A stretch of 64,000 nucleotides of DNA from Laguncularia racemosa (GCA_037954665.1 JBBMOL010000582.1:1-64000), one strand, 5' to 3'. Shown: positions 11,335 through 23,321, numbered from the stretch's first letter. The notes: generated by a model from the sequence alone, not told the origin. Numbers and translations are program-made.

Positions 11335-14300
11335 CTGATAAATAGAAAAGATTTTTCACGCAAGTTAGTCCATTGAGCCCTCCATTCCAGTAGAACAAAA
11401 CGATATGTTGTATTTAAGATTCCATGAAATCCAATTTATTAATCCTTTTAGTGGGAGCACGATTACATTGTAAAGATGATGGTTAGAAAATAGAAACGAC
11501 AGTTGTATTTAAGATTCCATGAAATCCTAATAATTAGTGTCAAAGGGGATCACGTTCCGAAGAAATCATAGTCATATGCTCTGATTTTTTTTTAATCAAC
11601 CTCCCTATAATATAGTTGATTTCACTAAAAATATTGGTAAATATAAATATATACACACACGCAAGTTACCTGCACTTGCAATGTAATGAGTCTGAAAATA
11701 TTAATATGGGATTGACCATTAGCTTTTTATCTCTTAGGTAATTAGTACTTATATTCACTTTATTTACAAAGGCTTTCATATTATAAATTGAAGAGAAAGG
11801 CATCATCGGTCGTAAACCTTCCACCACAACTTATTCTAAAGCCACCAGTCAAAAAAGCCCAGTAATAATATGGTTATGTTAATGTTTTGATTAGTTGTTC
11901 AATTTCAATCATGACACAACGCAGAAAAAGCCAGAAAACACGTTTTCTCCGAAGTCTTGGTTATACATATACTTGAAAGGCCATAGAACCTAAAGGATAA
12001 GCACCAAGTGTAAACTTGATAACGAAATATGAACATATGTAGCCATTATAATACAAGGAAGCCACTAAACTGAAATTTTGGAAATCATTAATTGACCTGG
12101 AAAGATAAATAAATATATCCTGGAATGATACGTAAGAAAATAGATGCATGTGTGGGTACTAATTTTATGTATATAAGCATTTTTTTATATGTTATATCCT
12201 GAATTTAATGGAAAGATTTATTAAAAATAGATGCATGCAACCTACTTTTTTCTCATTGACTTGATGCTTCAGCCTGTAAGAATTAGCTAGAAATGACATT
12301 TTGAAAATCAAAACTTACTTGCTTGGATGGATTTATTTTCAAAATCTATATTATCTATATGCATATTAATTGGTTAAATTAACTATTATTATTAGATAAA
12401 TTACTAATATTTGTTATCGACATTAGAAAAAATAAATCTTTGTTCTACTTTTGTGGAGGTATCTAAGAATATTTTATTTTGTGGTAGGATGAAGAAATGT
12501 TTTTCACCTCATATTTCCAATATCTCATGTATAAAATATTTGAAAATCATTAAACACTTTGGGATGATCTCTTTGTGTAGAGCTTGGTTTCAATAATTTT
12601 GAAATTTAGAAAACCAACAATATATATTTGATAGATATATAATTAGATACATGTATTATGTAAGAAATAAAATATTTTCCCCTAATTTTGGTGTGTTTTC
12701 AAAGGATTTTATTTTTAATTTGAGTAATATTTTGACTCTAGGGCTTTAATGAATAATCAAATAAAAAATTAAGAAAATGAATCAAATTTTACTCAATTTA
12801 GAATTAAATAGAAGAAGTTTTAAACTTTTGAAAATAGACATGGACGATTGACATAACCATGTCGAAATCATATTGAATTTGAAGCTTGAAGAAATAATTA
12901 TGAATGTTACAGGGGGTGAGACACGACCATATTTATTAGTTGTGTATCTCTTAGGAATAATTATTTTCTAAGAGCGGCTTAGACATAACCTTGAGACATA
13001 ACCGTATTTAGACTATTTCAACTGTAGAATCTAGTTTTTTGAAATTTTGTTTAGCGATTTTGACATAAGTTAAAACATGGCTGTATTAAATAACATATTA
13101 GCATTAAAACAGACTTTTAGATGCTTACTATACAAAGAAAAAGTGGGAACAAACCTCCTACGTTTTAGAAGATGTTTTTCATAGGTTTTAGTATTTTTTT
13201 AAGAGAAATAGAACAATATATTCTTTTGCTTCAAGAATTAAGGTTTTTCTTTTGAATTCTTTGAAAATTTATGCTTCTTCAACATTGAAGAATTTTGATT
13301 TTATCATGATTAGTGCTTAAAATTTTTAGTATTTAGACTTATAGATTGTAGGGTTATTATATGATTGGATGTATTGCTACATCAATGAAATCCTTACTTT
13401 CTTGATTCAATCTTGTGTTCTTGAATTTGTTAGGTTAATATGTTTATGATGTTATTCTAATCATTTGATATTATGCATTATGAATGATAAATTGCATAAT
13501 TATTTCGAAATTTATTCAATTATTTTTAGAGAATTTATTATTCTTAATATAATCTTATAAATATACTATTATAAAGATATTCAAGTATCTATTTTTGAGA
13601 TTAGGGTTGATAGACTTGAGAAAATTATTGATCTAATTTAGGAATTCTCCTGTTGAGTGAAATGAAAGGTAAAGTTGATTAATTTTGTTGATGTCACATA
13701 ATAAATCCTATGGGATGTAAAGTCTGGATACTTGTCTTGCCATCTTGAAATTAATTACAATCTATTTTATTTTTCTTGATTTAAATTGATTTTTTAGTTT
13801 AGTTAGATTAATTAATCTTTTCAATTTATCGATTAGATAATAAGTATAAGTTAGTATTAGTATCTGCAATATTTATAAGATGACATCTATATTTAATTCA
13901 CTATATTACAAAATTTGATTAGTACACTTACATTGCTATTAAATATGGACATATCTATTACATTATAATATATAATTTCAAAAGTTTTTATTAAAAGAAA
14001 TATATATATATATATATATATATATACTTTTATATGTTTTTTGAATTAGTTGCAGCTTTTATGTAATTTTAACATAATTCTCCGTATGTGATATTTCACT
14101 CACATATTTTTAAAGATATAACTCTTTCTAAATGATATATAAATGTACTATAAATCATCCAATAGTCATATAATATATTATAAACTTATGTTATTAATAT
14201 GTTAATTATGATATTTTTAATTCAATTTATTATTTTTACTAACATGTATACCTTAAGTCAAAACCCACGTACACCTTGGAATTTTAAGTAATTTGGTTTA

Positions 14301-14380
14301 AAGAAAAGTGAGAAAAAAAAAAAGAAAGAACAAAGATTGGCATCTATGCTATGAAATTGATAAATTGAGTAATTATTAAC
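11335..14380 (-). other. Subtilase intron 2 (3.0 kb) with decayed LTR-like sequence
   Basis: The longest intron. About 12830-13100 (plus) holds worn copies of the ACGACCGTGTT-type motif (ATAACCATGTC, CACGACCATAT, ATAACCGTATT) that crowd Tekay-type LTRs in this window. Text typical of a retrotransposon leader follows to about 13900. A TA run lies at 14000-14026. The intron was therefore probably enlarged by an old LTR insertion. No ends or duplication are visible, so this is inference. Confidence 0.5.
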
Positions 14381-14469
14381 CTTCCGATGACTTTCTGCAG
14401 CATGCTCAAGTGAACTGTCGTTCCCATAGTGTCACTTCCATGATGTTCGCCCATGTAAACAATGTAGAC
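14381..14469 (-). CDS. Subtilase exon 2: start of I9 prodomain
   Basis: Codons 34-62 plus two bases. The peptide VYIVYMGEHHGSDTMG is the diagnostic start of the plant subtilase inhibitor_I9 prodomain. The acceptor is ATGCAG|GTC and the donor is GGAAG|GTTAAT. Confidence 0.88.
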
Positions 14470-15271
14470 CTGCATTATTACAAGAAAATGTAATTAGGAA
14501 ACGATATATGCCCCCTCATATTTGTTATTTGCATACCGAATAATGACAAAAAAAAAATAATATGTAAAAAGCGTGCAAATATCAAATGATTTGGTTAGGC
14601 AAATACGTTTTGTATATTTTGTGTGATTTCCTAGTTGATAGAAGCTATAAGGGAAAAAGATAATCCATATCACAACACTCCATCGACTAATGGAATGAGG
14701 TAATTTACTTCCAACTTTTATTTACACATGTTCCAACGATGACGTGTCATCATATGGACTATCCTTTCCTCTACTTACAGCTAATCTCCAAAGTAAATTC
14801 CAAATGGACGAAGCCAGAAATGAAGAGGGTCATGATTTCTTGAGTATGTCTAATATCGTTTAACAGAATATCACAGCATTCCTTTATAACTAGGATAAGA
14901 AAATCCAAACATAGGGTTAAAAAGGAATAACTATAATTACATTCTTTAAATTATTGGTTAGTTATGGATAGATTTTATAAAATTTCAATATATCTTTCAT
15001 AACTTTCAAAAACAAATTAATAACCCCAAAATCATTAGTTACTTAAAATTGATGCCAAAAAGATCATAAACAGCATAATTTTAGAGTTTAATGATGATTT
15101 GAGGCTTATATATATATATATATATATTCAAAATTTATAAAAATAAGAAATCATTCTTAAAAACTTAAAAAAAATTATTTATATCTAATCAATAATTCAA
15201 AAATTACATTTAGAATTTGAAGAAGAAGAAAAAAAAAAAAAGGATAAAACGCTTGTATTCTAGATATTTAC
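14470..15271 (-). other. Subtilase intron 1
   Basis: An 802-bp AT-rich intron between the signal-peptide exon and the prodomain, containing a TA microsatellite at 15107-15128. No other feature seen. Confidence 0.8.
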
Positions 15272-15370
15272 CCTTCTCTCTTCCTGACATGTTGTCTTGT
15301 CAACGAGCAGAATGCTACAAACAAGGATGAGGCCTAGAAAACATGAAATAGCTGGCAGTTTCATTGCCAT
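15272..15370 (-). CDS. Subtilase exon 1: signal peptide
   Basis: Codons 1-33. It begins MAMKLPAISCFLG and continues with a hydrophobic core up to a TTCQEER end, typical of a secretory signal followed by the start of the propeptide. The donor is AGG|GTAAAT. The ATG was chosen because it opens the hydrophobic segment and lies 61 bp downstream of a TATA box. Confidence 0.85.
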
Positions 15371-15430
15371 TTCCAGGGAGAATGAAAAGCAGGAACCGGT
15401 TTGTTTCTACCTTCAAAATGCTCTAGGGTT

Positions 15431-15436
15431 TTTATA
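15431..15436 (-). promoter_or_regulatory. TATA box of the subtilase gene
   Basis: TATAAAA on the minus strand within CTTTATAAAAACC, 61 bp upstream of the ATG. Transcription would start about 30 bp downstream, giving a short leader. Only about 280 bp separate it from LINE sequence at 15711, so the native promoter is compact or has been disturbed. Confidence 0.6.
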
Positions 15437-15710
15437 AAGGAGATGTTGACGAAAGCGGCTTAGTTGTAATATTAAAAAGATAATAATAATTAAGTAATAA
15501 GCTTCCATATAACTATCAAATTTATTCTTGACGTCGATACTTCAAGATGTACTAATTTTATTTATGAATAACTTTGAGAAGTTGTACGTGATGACATCCG
15601 GCTAGAACAGGATATTCTTCTTTTCAATGGAACATACGAATCGTTTATACTCCGTGAAAATAAGAACTTGCTTTAAATATGCTACTAGTAAATGAAGGAC
15701 GTCAGCGTTT

Positions 15711-15960
15711 GCTTTTTTTTTTTTTTTTCATTTCTAAGCAACAAGAAAATAAATTTATTAGATAACAGAAAAAAGTTGGTACAATTCTGAAAATATGATC
15801 CGCGGGTTTATTCGCTTCGCTAAAAATATATGCTATTTTGGCATTCAGTCGAAGCATAAGGTCTATAATCTTCCTGACAACGTAAAAGATACTTGAATGT
15901 GGCTTGTTGATTCCGAAAATCCAATGAGGAACCGTAGTAGAGTTCGCTTCAATCTCAAGG
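15711..15960 (-). pseudogene. LINE 3' end (RNase H domain and poly(A) tail), segment 2
   Basis: Minus-strand continuation of the fragment at 21529-21740, from which it is split by a gypsy insertion. It encodes the end of a plant-LINE RNase H domain (INKPHSSIFYVVRKI, then IFSEANKPADH, where IFREANKPAD is usual). It finishes in a 16-base poly(A) tail seen as T's at 15713-15728. L1-type plant LINEs carry such a C-terminal RNase H and insert by target-primed reverse transcription, usually 5'-truncated, as here. Confidence 0.75.
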
Positions 15961-16456
15961 TGATGCGGACATTGTGGCGGACACAGGTTGACACACGGGT
16001 GAATACATGGCCGTGTATCGTGTCAGATCTCCACAGAAGCTTACACGGGTACAGGCACGGCCAGGGACACGGCCGTGTGTTCTATCAGGATTCTCACAGA
16101 AGCTTACATGGGTTCGGGCACGGCTTGGGACACGGCCGTGTACTGCGCTCATCACATGCCCGAAACATACACGGCCTAGAGGTACGGCCGTGTATGCGAT
16201 AAGTTATAGACGTGTATATCATTATTTATTTCCACGTGTACGCTTCGTTTTTCCTCTTTTAAATATTTTACGGGGAAGTATATATACCATTTTGTCAAAC
16301 ATGTTAGGGTTACGTTTTATTGATACTTTGAAATACATTTCGAGAGATTATTTTCTCCATTTACGAGTTGTGCGCAACCATAGTTTGTAATTGTGTGTGT
16401 GTGAGATTCATTCGTTGAGTGATTCTCTTGCTTCTCTACGCTAACTCGCTGCGTCA
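15961..16456 (+). repeat. 5' LTR of the gypsy element
   Basis: 496 bp, TGATGCGG...CTGCGTCA. U3 contains two tandem 63-bp units starting CACAGAAGCTTAC at 16032 and 16095, each with the palindrome ACACGGCCGTGT (16067-16078, 16130-16141). A TATA-like AAGTATATATACC lies near 16276-16288. Confidence 0.95.
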
Positions 16457-16458
16457 GT

Positions 16459-16470
16459 TGGTATCAAAGC
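16459..16470 (+). other. Primer-binding site (initiator Met tRNA type)
   Basis: TGGTATCAAAGC, two bases after the LTR end, matches the TGGTATCAGAGC site complementary to the 3' end of initiator methionine tRNA, the usual plant gypsy primer. Confidence 0.85.
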
Positions 16471-16490
16471 AAGGAAAATTTCTTGTGGAG

Positions 16491-19400
16491 ATGTTAGGTG
16501 ACGGTAGTTCAGGAGGCGGTCATGTTCCGGACGTTGCTCGAGATATGGAAACTCTGCGAACCGAAGTGCAGGCTCAAAGGGTAGTGTTGGACACCATGGA
16601 TCAGAGACTCCGGTGTTTCGAACAGCGCTTTGATGATCTGGTTGAGCGTTTCGACGCGATGGGAACCAATACGAACAGAGATAACGACGTTAGAGGAGTA
16701 CGACCCAGGGCAAATCCTGCTCTTGGTGTTCCTATCAACAGACCTGTCGCTGCAAATCAAAGAATCCAAGCGTGTGATGTGGATTCTGATGAGGAAGATT
16801 ATTGGCTAATAGGGAATCAACAACCATAGTGGAGAGGATATGGTGGTGGTGGATATCGCAGGAATCACCATGGGTATGATCAAGGAGACACCAGCGATTT
16901 CAAATTAAAGGTAGATATACCCTCTTTCACCGGTAATTTGAATATTGAGGATTTATTAGATTGGCTGGTAGAGGTAGACCGTTTCTTTGATTATATGGAA
17001 GTGCCGGAGGATCGTAGGGTGAAGTTAGTGGCTTGTAGATTGAAAGGAGGGGCTTCGGCATGGTGGGAGAGGTTGCAAAACAGGCGATATAGAGAGGGTA
17101 AGCAACCGGTGCAGACGTGGTATAGGATGAAACAATTGATTCAAAGGGATTTCTTACCTTCTGACTACGAACAAATATTATTTCAGCAATATCAGAAGTG
17201 TAGATAGGGTCAGAGAACGGTATATGAGTATACGGCGGAATTGATGAGGTTGGCTGAGAGGAACGATCTAAGGGAGAGCGAAGGGCAGCAGGTGGCTAGA
17301 TATTTGGATGGGCTGAAGTTGCAAATTAGGGAGAAGATATGAGTTCATGTTTTGCACAATGTCAATGAAGCGAAAAAGATGGCTCTTCGGGCAGAGATGA
17401 TGCTGCAAGAGAAGACCAACAGGTTTGATGGGGGTAACAGATGGTTTAAGAATGACGGATTCAATACAACAGGTACAGACAAGGGGAAGGCTATCCAGGA
17501 AGTGCAAAGTGGGGTAAATGATAAGAGAGATGATAGAGTGGTGAGCAAGAAGCCAATGGAGACTAAGGAGGCACCTAAACAGAACAACCCCTATGTTAAA
17601 CCAATTATGGGAAAGTGCTATAGGTGTAATCAACCGGGCCATCAGTTCAATGAGTGCCCCAATAGGAGACCAGTCAATGTTATTGATAGAGGGGAGGATG
17701 ATGAGGTGTGTTGTGAACCGGATGGAGGAGATGAGTATTATGGTGATGATGGCTATGGGGATGATGAAGAGGCATACGTCATCAGAAAACTGATGTTTGC
17801 ACCAAAGTGTGATGAGAAGACCCAGAGACATCAGTTGTTCCGCACTAGATGTACTGTTGATGGTCGGGTGTTTGAGTTGATTGTGGATAGTGGGAGTTGC
17901 GAGAATATTATTGGTAGAGAAATGGTGAAGGTATTAGACTTGCCGACTGAAAAACATCCGAACCCATACACTATTGGGTGGATAAAAGCGGTTGAAAAGA
18001 TCGAAGTCACTAAGCGATGCAGGGTACCTTTCTTTATAGGGAAGTATAGGAACGAGGTCTATTGTGACATTGTGGACATGGATGCATGCCATCTTTTGTT
18101 TAAGAGGCCTTGGCAGTTTGATGTTGATGCCAAGCATGAAGGAATGGAGAACGTTTACCGGCTAGAGAAGGATGGGGTAAAGTTTACTCTTCTACCTCTC
18201 AAAGCGACACACCGCCCTAAAGCTTCTAAAGTGGACGGGCGTTCCTTTCTCACTATCACCCAATCTGAGAGAGAAATAGAAGAAGCAATTAAGGAGGCGC
18301 AGACAATCCATGCGCTAATTGTTCGTCAAGTGATGACAGTGGAGGAAGGCCAGAGTAGTGCTCAGGAGTTGCCTGACAGGATTAAGGAACTATTGGAGGA
18401 GTTTAAGGAGATAACATCTGAGGAGCTACCTAATGGGTTACCTCCCATGAGGGATATCCAACATCACATTGATCTGATCCTAGGAGCTAGTCTACCTAAT
18501 CTCCCACACTATAGAATGAGTCTAAAAGAAACAGAAATATTGCAGGGGAAGGTGTAGGAACTACTCCAGAAGGGGTTCATCAGGGAGAGCATGAGTCCTT
18601 GTGCAGTGCCTGCCTTGTTAACCTCAAAGAAAGATGGGAGTTGGCGTATGTGTGTTGACAGCAGGGCAATCAATAAAATTACCATTGGTTACAAATTCCT
18701 AATACCAAGGTTGGAGGACATGTTAGATTGTTTGAGTGGGGCCATGTTCTTTTCCAAGATCGATTTGAGAAGTGGCTATCATCAAATTCGGATTCGATCA
18801 GGGGATGAGTGGAAGATGGCCTTTAAAACCAAAGAGGGCCTGTATGAATGGATGGTCATGCCTTTTGGCCTCAGCAACGCCCTAAGAACTTTCATGCGTG
18901 TAATGAATCAGGTACTTAAACCTTTTTTTGATCAGTTTGTAGTAGTTTATTTCGATGATATCCTCATTTATAGCAAAACTGAGGAGGAGCACATCAAGCA
19001 TGTAAGGGAGGTGTTGAAGGTTCTGAGGGAGAACAAGCTATTTGTGAATTTGAAGAAGTGTATATTCCTCTCTAGGTGGTTGCTATTTTTGGGTTTTGTT
19101 ATTAGTGGTGATGGGATTACTGTGGATGATGAGAAGGTCAGAGCTATTAGGGAATGGCCTATCCCTAAAACAGTGAGGGAATTGAGGAGTTTCCTAGGGT
19201 TAGCAAGTTTCTATAGACGGTTTATTTGGCATTTCAGTACCATTGCTGCACCTATGACTGAGTGCTTGAAGAAAGGGAAATTCCAGTGGAATGATGAAGC
19301 TGAAAGTAGTTTTGGGTTATTGAAAGAAACGTTGTGTAGTGCACCAGTTCTTGTATTACCTAACTTTGATAAGTTGTTTGAAGTCGATTGTGATGCAGGT

Positions 19401-21062
19401 GGGGTTGGAATAGGGGTAGTACTATCTCAGGAAAGAAGACCCATTGCCTTCTTTAGTGAGAAGTTATGCGAGTCTAGGCGCAATTGGTCCACATATGACA
19501 AAGAATTCTATTCAGTTGTGCGTGCTTTGAGGATCTAGGAGCATTACCTAGTGGGCAAAGAATTCGTGCTATATTCTGATTGTGATGCCCTTAAACACTT
19601 AAGTAATCAAACCAGGATTAGCAAAGATATGCATGCAAGATGGATACAATTTTTGCAGAAATTCCCGTTTAAGCTGAAACATAAATTGGGAGTATACAAT
19701 AAAGTTGCAGATGCTTTGAGTAGGCGAGCCAGCTTGTTGGTGACACTTCATACTAAAGTAGTGGGATTTGAATATATGAAAGACCTGTATGGGACTAACA
19801 CTGATTTTAAAGATACTTGGGCGATGTGTCGAACTAAACAGCCTAGCGGTGATTTCCATATTTATGATGGGTATTTAATGAGGGGAAATCAACTGTGTAT
19901 TCCCAAGTCTTCTTTGAGGGAGAAGCTGATCCGTGACTTATATGGGGGTGGATTAGCAGGTCATCTGGGAAGGGATAAGACTATTGCTGCAGTTAGTGAT
20001 AGATACTACTGGCCACACTTGAGGCATGATGTTGGGAGGGTTGTGCAACGGTGTTATACATGACAGACGTCTAAAGGCCAGTCCCAAAACACTGGCCTCT
20101 ACACTCCACTCCCTGTTCCTGATAACATATGGGAGGATTTGTCCATGGACTTTGTCCTTGAATTGCCCCGTACCCAACGGGGCGTTGACTCTGTTTTTGT
20201 TGTGGTTGATAGGTTCTCCAAGATGGCCCATTTTATCTCGTGTCGAAAGGTTGCTGATGCTCAGGTCATTGCTAAGTTGTTCTTCAAAGAAGTGGTACGT
20301 CTTCATGGGGTGCCTAAATCCATTACTTCAGACAGAGATAGCAAATTCCTGAGTCACTTTTGGAGAACTTTATGGCAGCTGTTTGATTCCTCACTGAACT
20401 ATAGCAGCACGGCTCACCCTCAAACGGATGGTCAGACAGAAGCTACAAATCGAACTTTGGGTAATCTAATTAGAAGTATTTGTGGTGAAAAGCCCAAGCA
20501 ATGGGATGTGGCATTGGCTCAAGCGGAATTCGCTTATAACAGTGCCGTTCATAGGACAATAGGCAAGTCTCCATTCTCTATCATCTATACCAGTACTCCT
20601 AACCATGATGTGGATTTGATCAAGGTTCCAAAGAGTACTGAGTTTCACATAGCAGCCAAGAACCTAGCGGATAGTTGGCAGAACATTACAGCTGAGGTGC
20701 GTGCGAAAATTGAGCAATCTAATACTAAGTACAAAGCTGTAGCTGACAAGCATCGAAGGCGACAAGTGTTTTCAGTAGGTGATCAAGTTATGGTATTCTT
20801 ACGCAAGGAGCGGTTCCCTGTTGGAAAGTACAGCAAGCTTCAACCTAAGAAGTATGGTCCGTACCAGATTGTGTAGAAAATCAATGATAATGCTTATGTA
20901 GTTGGTTTACCGAACACTATGGGCATTTCAAAGACCTTCAACGTTGCTGATATCTTCCCTTTCTTCCCTGACGGTGAGGCGTTATATCCTGAAGAGAACT
21001 CAGGGTCGAGTTCTTCATTGGTGGGAGAGAATGATGCGAACATCGTGGCGGACATAGGTTGA
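16491..21062 (+). pseudogene. gag-pol, single frame with seven internal stops
   Basis: From ATG 16491 to TGA 21060 every recognisable block is in one frame. Gag has a coiled-coil-like N-terminus and the WW core (GGASAWWERL, about 17050). Next come a CX2CX4HX4C knuckle at 17616-17657, protease VDSGS at 17883, and RT with YFDDILIYS at 18948. After these are RNase H (about 19380-19740), an integrase finger (about 19950-20070), the core from MDFV at 20148, GQTEATNR near 20430, and TFNVADIFPF near 20935. Stops replace sense codons at 16827, 17205, 17340, 18555, 19536, 20061 and 20874, with no frameshift noticed. The last ten codons lie inside the 3' LTR. It would encode capsid and replication enzymes but is inactive. 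Confidence 0.9.
21020..21031 (+). other. Polypurine tract
   Basis: GGTGGGAGAGAA abuts the 3' LTR start TGATGCG and lies inside the pol frame, so it must serve both as coding sequence and as plus-strand primer. Confidence 0.7.
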
Positions 21063-21528
21063 CACACGGGTGGATACACGGTCGTGTATCACGTCAGATC
21101 TCCACAGAAGCTTACACGGTTACAGGCACGGCCAGCGACACGGCTGTGTGTTCTATCAGGATTCTCACAGAAGCTTACGCGGGTTCGGGCATGGCTTGGG
21201 ACACGGCCGTGTACTGCGCTCGTCACATGCCCAGTAACATACATGGCCTAGAGGCACGGCCGTGTATGCGATAAGTTATAGACGTGTATATCATTATTTA
21301 TTTCCACGTGTACACTTCATTTTTCCTCTTTCAGATATTTTACGGAGAAGTATATATACCCTTTTGTCAGACATGTTAGGGTTATGTTTTATTGATACTT
21401 TGAAATACATTTCGAGAGATTATTTTCTCTATTTACGGGTTGTGCGCAACCATAGTTTGTAATTGTGTGTGCGTGAGATTCATTCGTTGAGTGATTCTCT
21501 TGCTTCTCTACGCTAACTCGCTGCGTCA
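21032..21528 (+). repeat. 3' LTR of the gypsy element
   Basis: 497 bp, homologous to 15961-16456 along its whole length with one small indel (CCCGAAACAT versus CCCAGTAACAT). Its first 31 bases encode the end of pol. CpG-containing motifs show C-to-T changes, as expected from methylated DNA. Confidence 0.95.
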
Positions 21529-21740
21529 CAAGGCTTGTTAGCTTATTGTTGCAGCAAAGTTTCAAAGGTTTCTCCATCGCTAAAAGCCCCGCAACAGCAA
21601 TTTTAGATGTCTCCAGTAACCCAACATGAGCGAAAATAATCTAACCTACAGCATTTCGCAACAAATTAAGCCCCTCCCGAAGAAACACCAACCATCCAAG
21701 ACACGCGTCTGTATTTGGCTTGAAAACGCCAGGGTATTGA
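21529..21740 (-). pseudogene. LINE 3' end (RNase H domain), segment 1
   Basis: Minus-strand RNase H start: FKPNTDA, where the usual motif is LKLNTDAS, then IIFAHVGLLE and LAMEKPLKLCCNNKLTS, which continues at 15960 across the gypsy insertion. Similarity stops near 21740, where the LINE copy is 5'-truncated. One CAAGG copy (21529-21533) is the gypsy target duplication. Confidence 0.72.
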
Positions 21741-22519
21741 AAAAAAAATTAATAATATTAATATACAACGCATTTAAATAAATAATATATAAATATTAAT
21801 TATATTTAAATATATAATAGTAAAAATATATATTTTTTAAAGACAGCTTCACTAATCACTTAATTTTGATAGTTCTCGGTAAATGTGCACGAAGGACTAA
21901 AGAAACAGCAGACGACACTCTCATAACGGGCAACATGAACTGACTGCCGATTTTCCGGAAAACATAAATGGTTGGAAGGTTTTATGCTATCTTGAATCCT
22001 AATCAAGGATGTACCCTGATATTCCGTGGTAATTTTCGAAACTATTAAGATTTACTGATCATATATAAAACTCAAAAAATTTAAAAAATAAATAGATTCA
22101 AAATTATTGGCAATTTAATAATAAAGCTGCAAACTGGTCAATTAATGCAGAGACTACATAAACCTAATAAAATCCTAGCATGTACTTTTCCTTTTTACCC
22201 TTGCATAGTCTCTCTCAAGAAGAAGCAGTATTCCTAGTAGGTTACCATTACCAGACCGGGCCTATTTAACACGAATTTGCAAAATTCAACACAAATCCAT
22301 AAGATAAGCATTCTAACTAAGTAAAATTATTGGTATTTTCTTTGCCGTAGTGGACTTAAGTTCTGTATGAGAATTTTTGGTGCATAAGGGATGCAACGTT
22401 CAAAGGGCATTTAGGCAAAACTTCAATCATTGAGACAATTCAATTAAATAAATCGTAAATGAATATTATAAATTAGAGGTATCTGTGCTTGAATTACCTT
22501 TAGATTTGAGTTATTGAGG
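21741..22519. other. AT-rich spacer
   Basis: No gene or transposon recognised. It begins with poly-A and ATTTAAATA-like runs. Confidence 0.5.
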
Positions 22520-23288
22520 ATTGAGAGAGTGAAAAGTGCAAGCATGGAAGAAGATAGGAGAATGTTGTTTAGAGTTAAGGTATACGACCAGATGCATGCC
22601 CATGTACCTGTTTATATTGTAGTATACGGTTAAATACATGATTGTATACTTAAGCATGTTGAGAGGCTTTTCTACACAAGGACATCCACTACCATATACA
22701 TGATTGTGTTTTCTTCACATTCTTCAACAGAGTCATGTACATGGGCTTGTTTCTTTGGAACTTTCGTATTATGCTTCTCTTTTCTTTTTTTCATTTCTTT
22801 TCTTCAATACTAAAACCACTTTGATTTTGAATAATGCAACGTGGGTGGGAAAATAGACATATAGGCCTTCAGTAACCAAACTATGTATTCTTAGGTAATA
22901 CTTTAAGATAGTGCTAAGATTAGTCTACTTTTGTTATATAGCAGGTCTTGATAGTGTTTATAGTTATGGACAAATCAAATCGGTTCCCTTAGGTATGTGA
23001 CTACCCTGTTTGTTGGTTGTGTCTGATAGTATAGAAATCAAATGAACTTAATCATTGTATGGTTAATGAATGTATGCAGTTTGTACTTGGGTTAGTCTAA
23101 GGATTAGTGGTGGTAGATTCATAAGAAGCACCCCAATGATCACTATGTAATATTGTCCCTGATGGAGTCACACATTGAAATAATTTAGGTTGATTTTAAG
23201 ATGATTCATGAGTGTTGAGGCTAGGAGTGATAGTTTCCAACACTGTAATATCAGGATCGATGGTGGCAATATCATGAATATATAAGAT

Positions 23289-23321
<33 letters not shown>

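Larger units (their letters stand above)
5433..15370 (-). pseudogene. Cucumisin-type subtilisin-like serine protease gene, 10 exons, one in-frame stop
   Basis: A secreted plant subtilase (peptidase family S8), which would act in the apoplast after removal of its signal and I9 propeptide. Exons (minus): 15272-15370, 14381-14469, 11240-11334, 10897-11140, 8101-8617, 7145-7248, 6840-7061, 6623-6734, 6051-6264, 5433-5962. All junctions are GT-AG and the reading frame is kept through 741 codons. Visible parts are a signal peptide (about 1-28), I9 prodomain (34-112), catalytic Asp140 in GVIDTGIWPES, His204 in GHGTHTAS, oxyanion Asn308 in SAGNDGP, a PA-like insert (about 349-465), Ser533 in GTSMACPHA, and a C-terminal fibronectin-III-like region. 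Codon 470 is TAG (6695-6697), which would give a 469-residue product without the serine. Hence it is probably a pseudogene, unless the base is an assembly error or a polymorphism. Confidence 0.88.
15961..21528 (+). mobile_element. Complete Ty3/gypsy element with 5-bp duplication CAAGG
   Basis: Both LTRs begin TGATGCG and end CTGCGTCA. The flanks are CAAGG (15956-15960 and 21529-21533), a perfect target-site duplication. Inside are a primer-binding site, one gag-pol frame and a purine-rich tract before the 3' LTR. By eye the two LTRs differ at roughly 30 of 496 sites, mostly transitions, so the insertion is moderately young. Domain order PR-RT-RNase H-INT puts it in Ty3/gypsy. The tail TFNVADIFPF and the pol end inside the LTR recall CRM-type chromoviruses, but I cannot assign the clade firmly. 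Confidence 0.95.

Noticed and set aside
17268..17831. Minus-strand open frame of 187 codons
   Set aside because: Antisense to the gag-pol frame of the gypsy element; no recognisable domain of its own.
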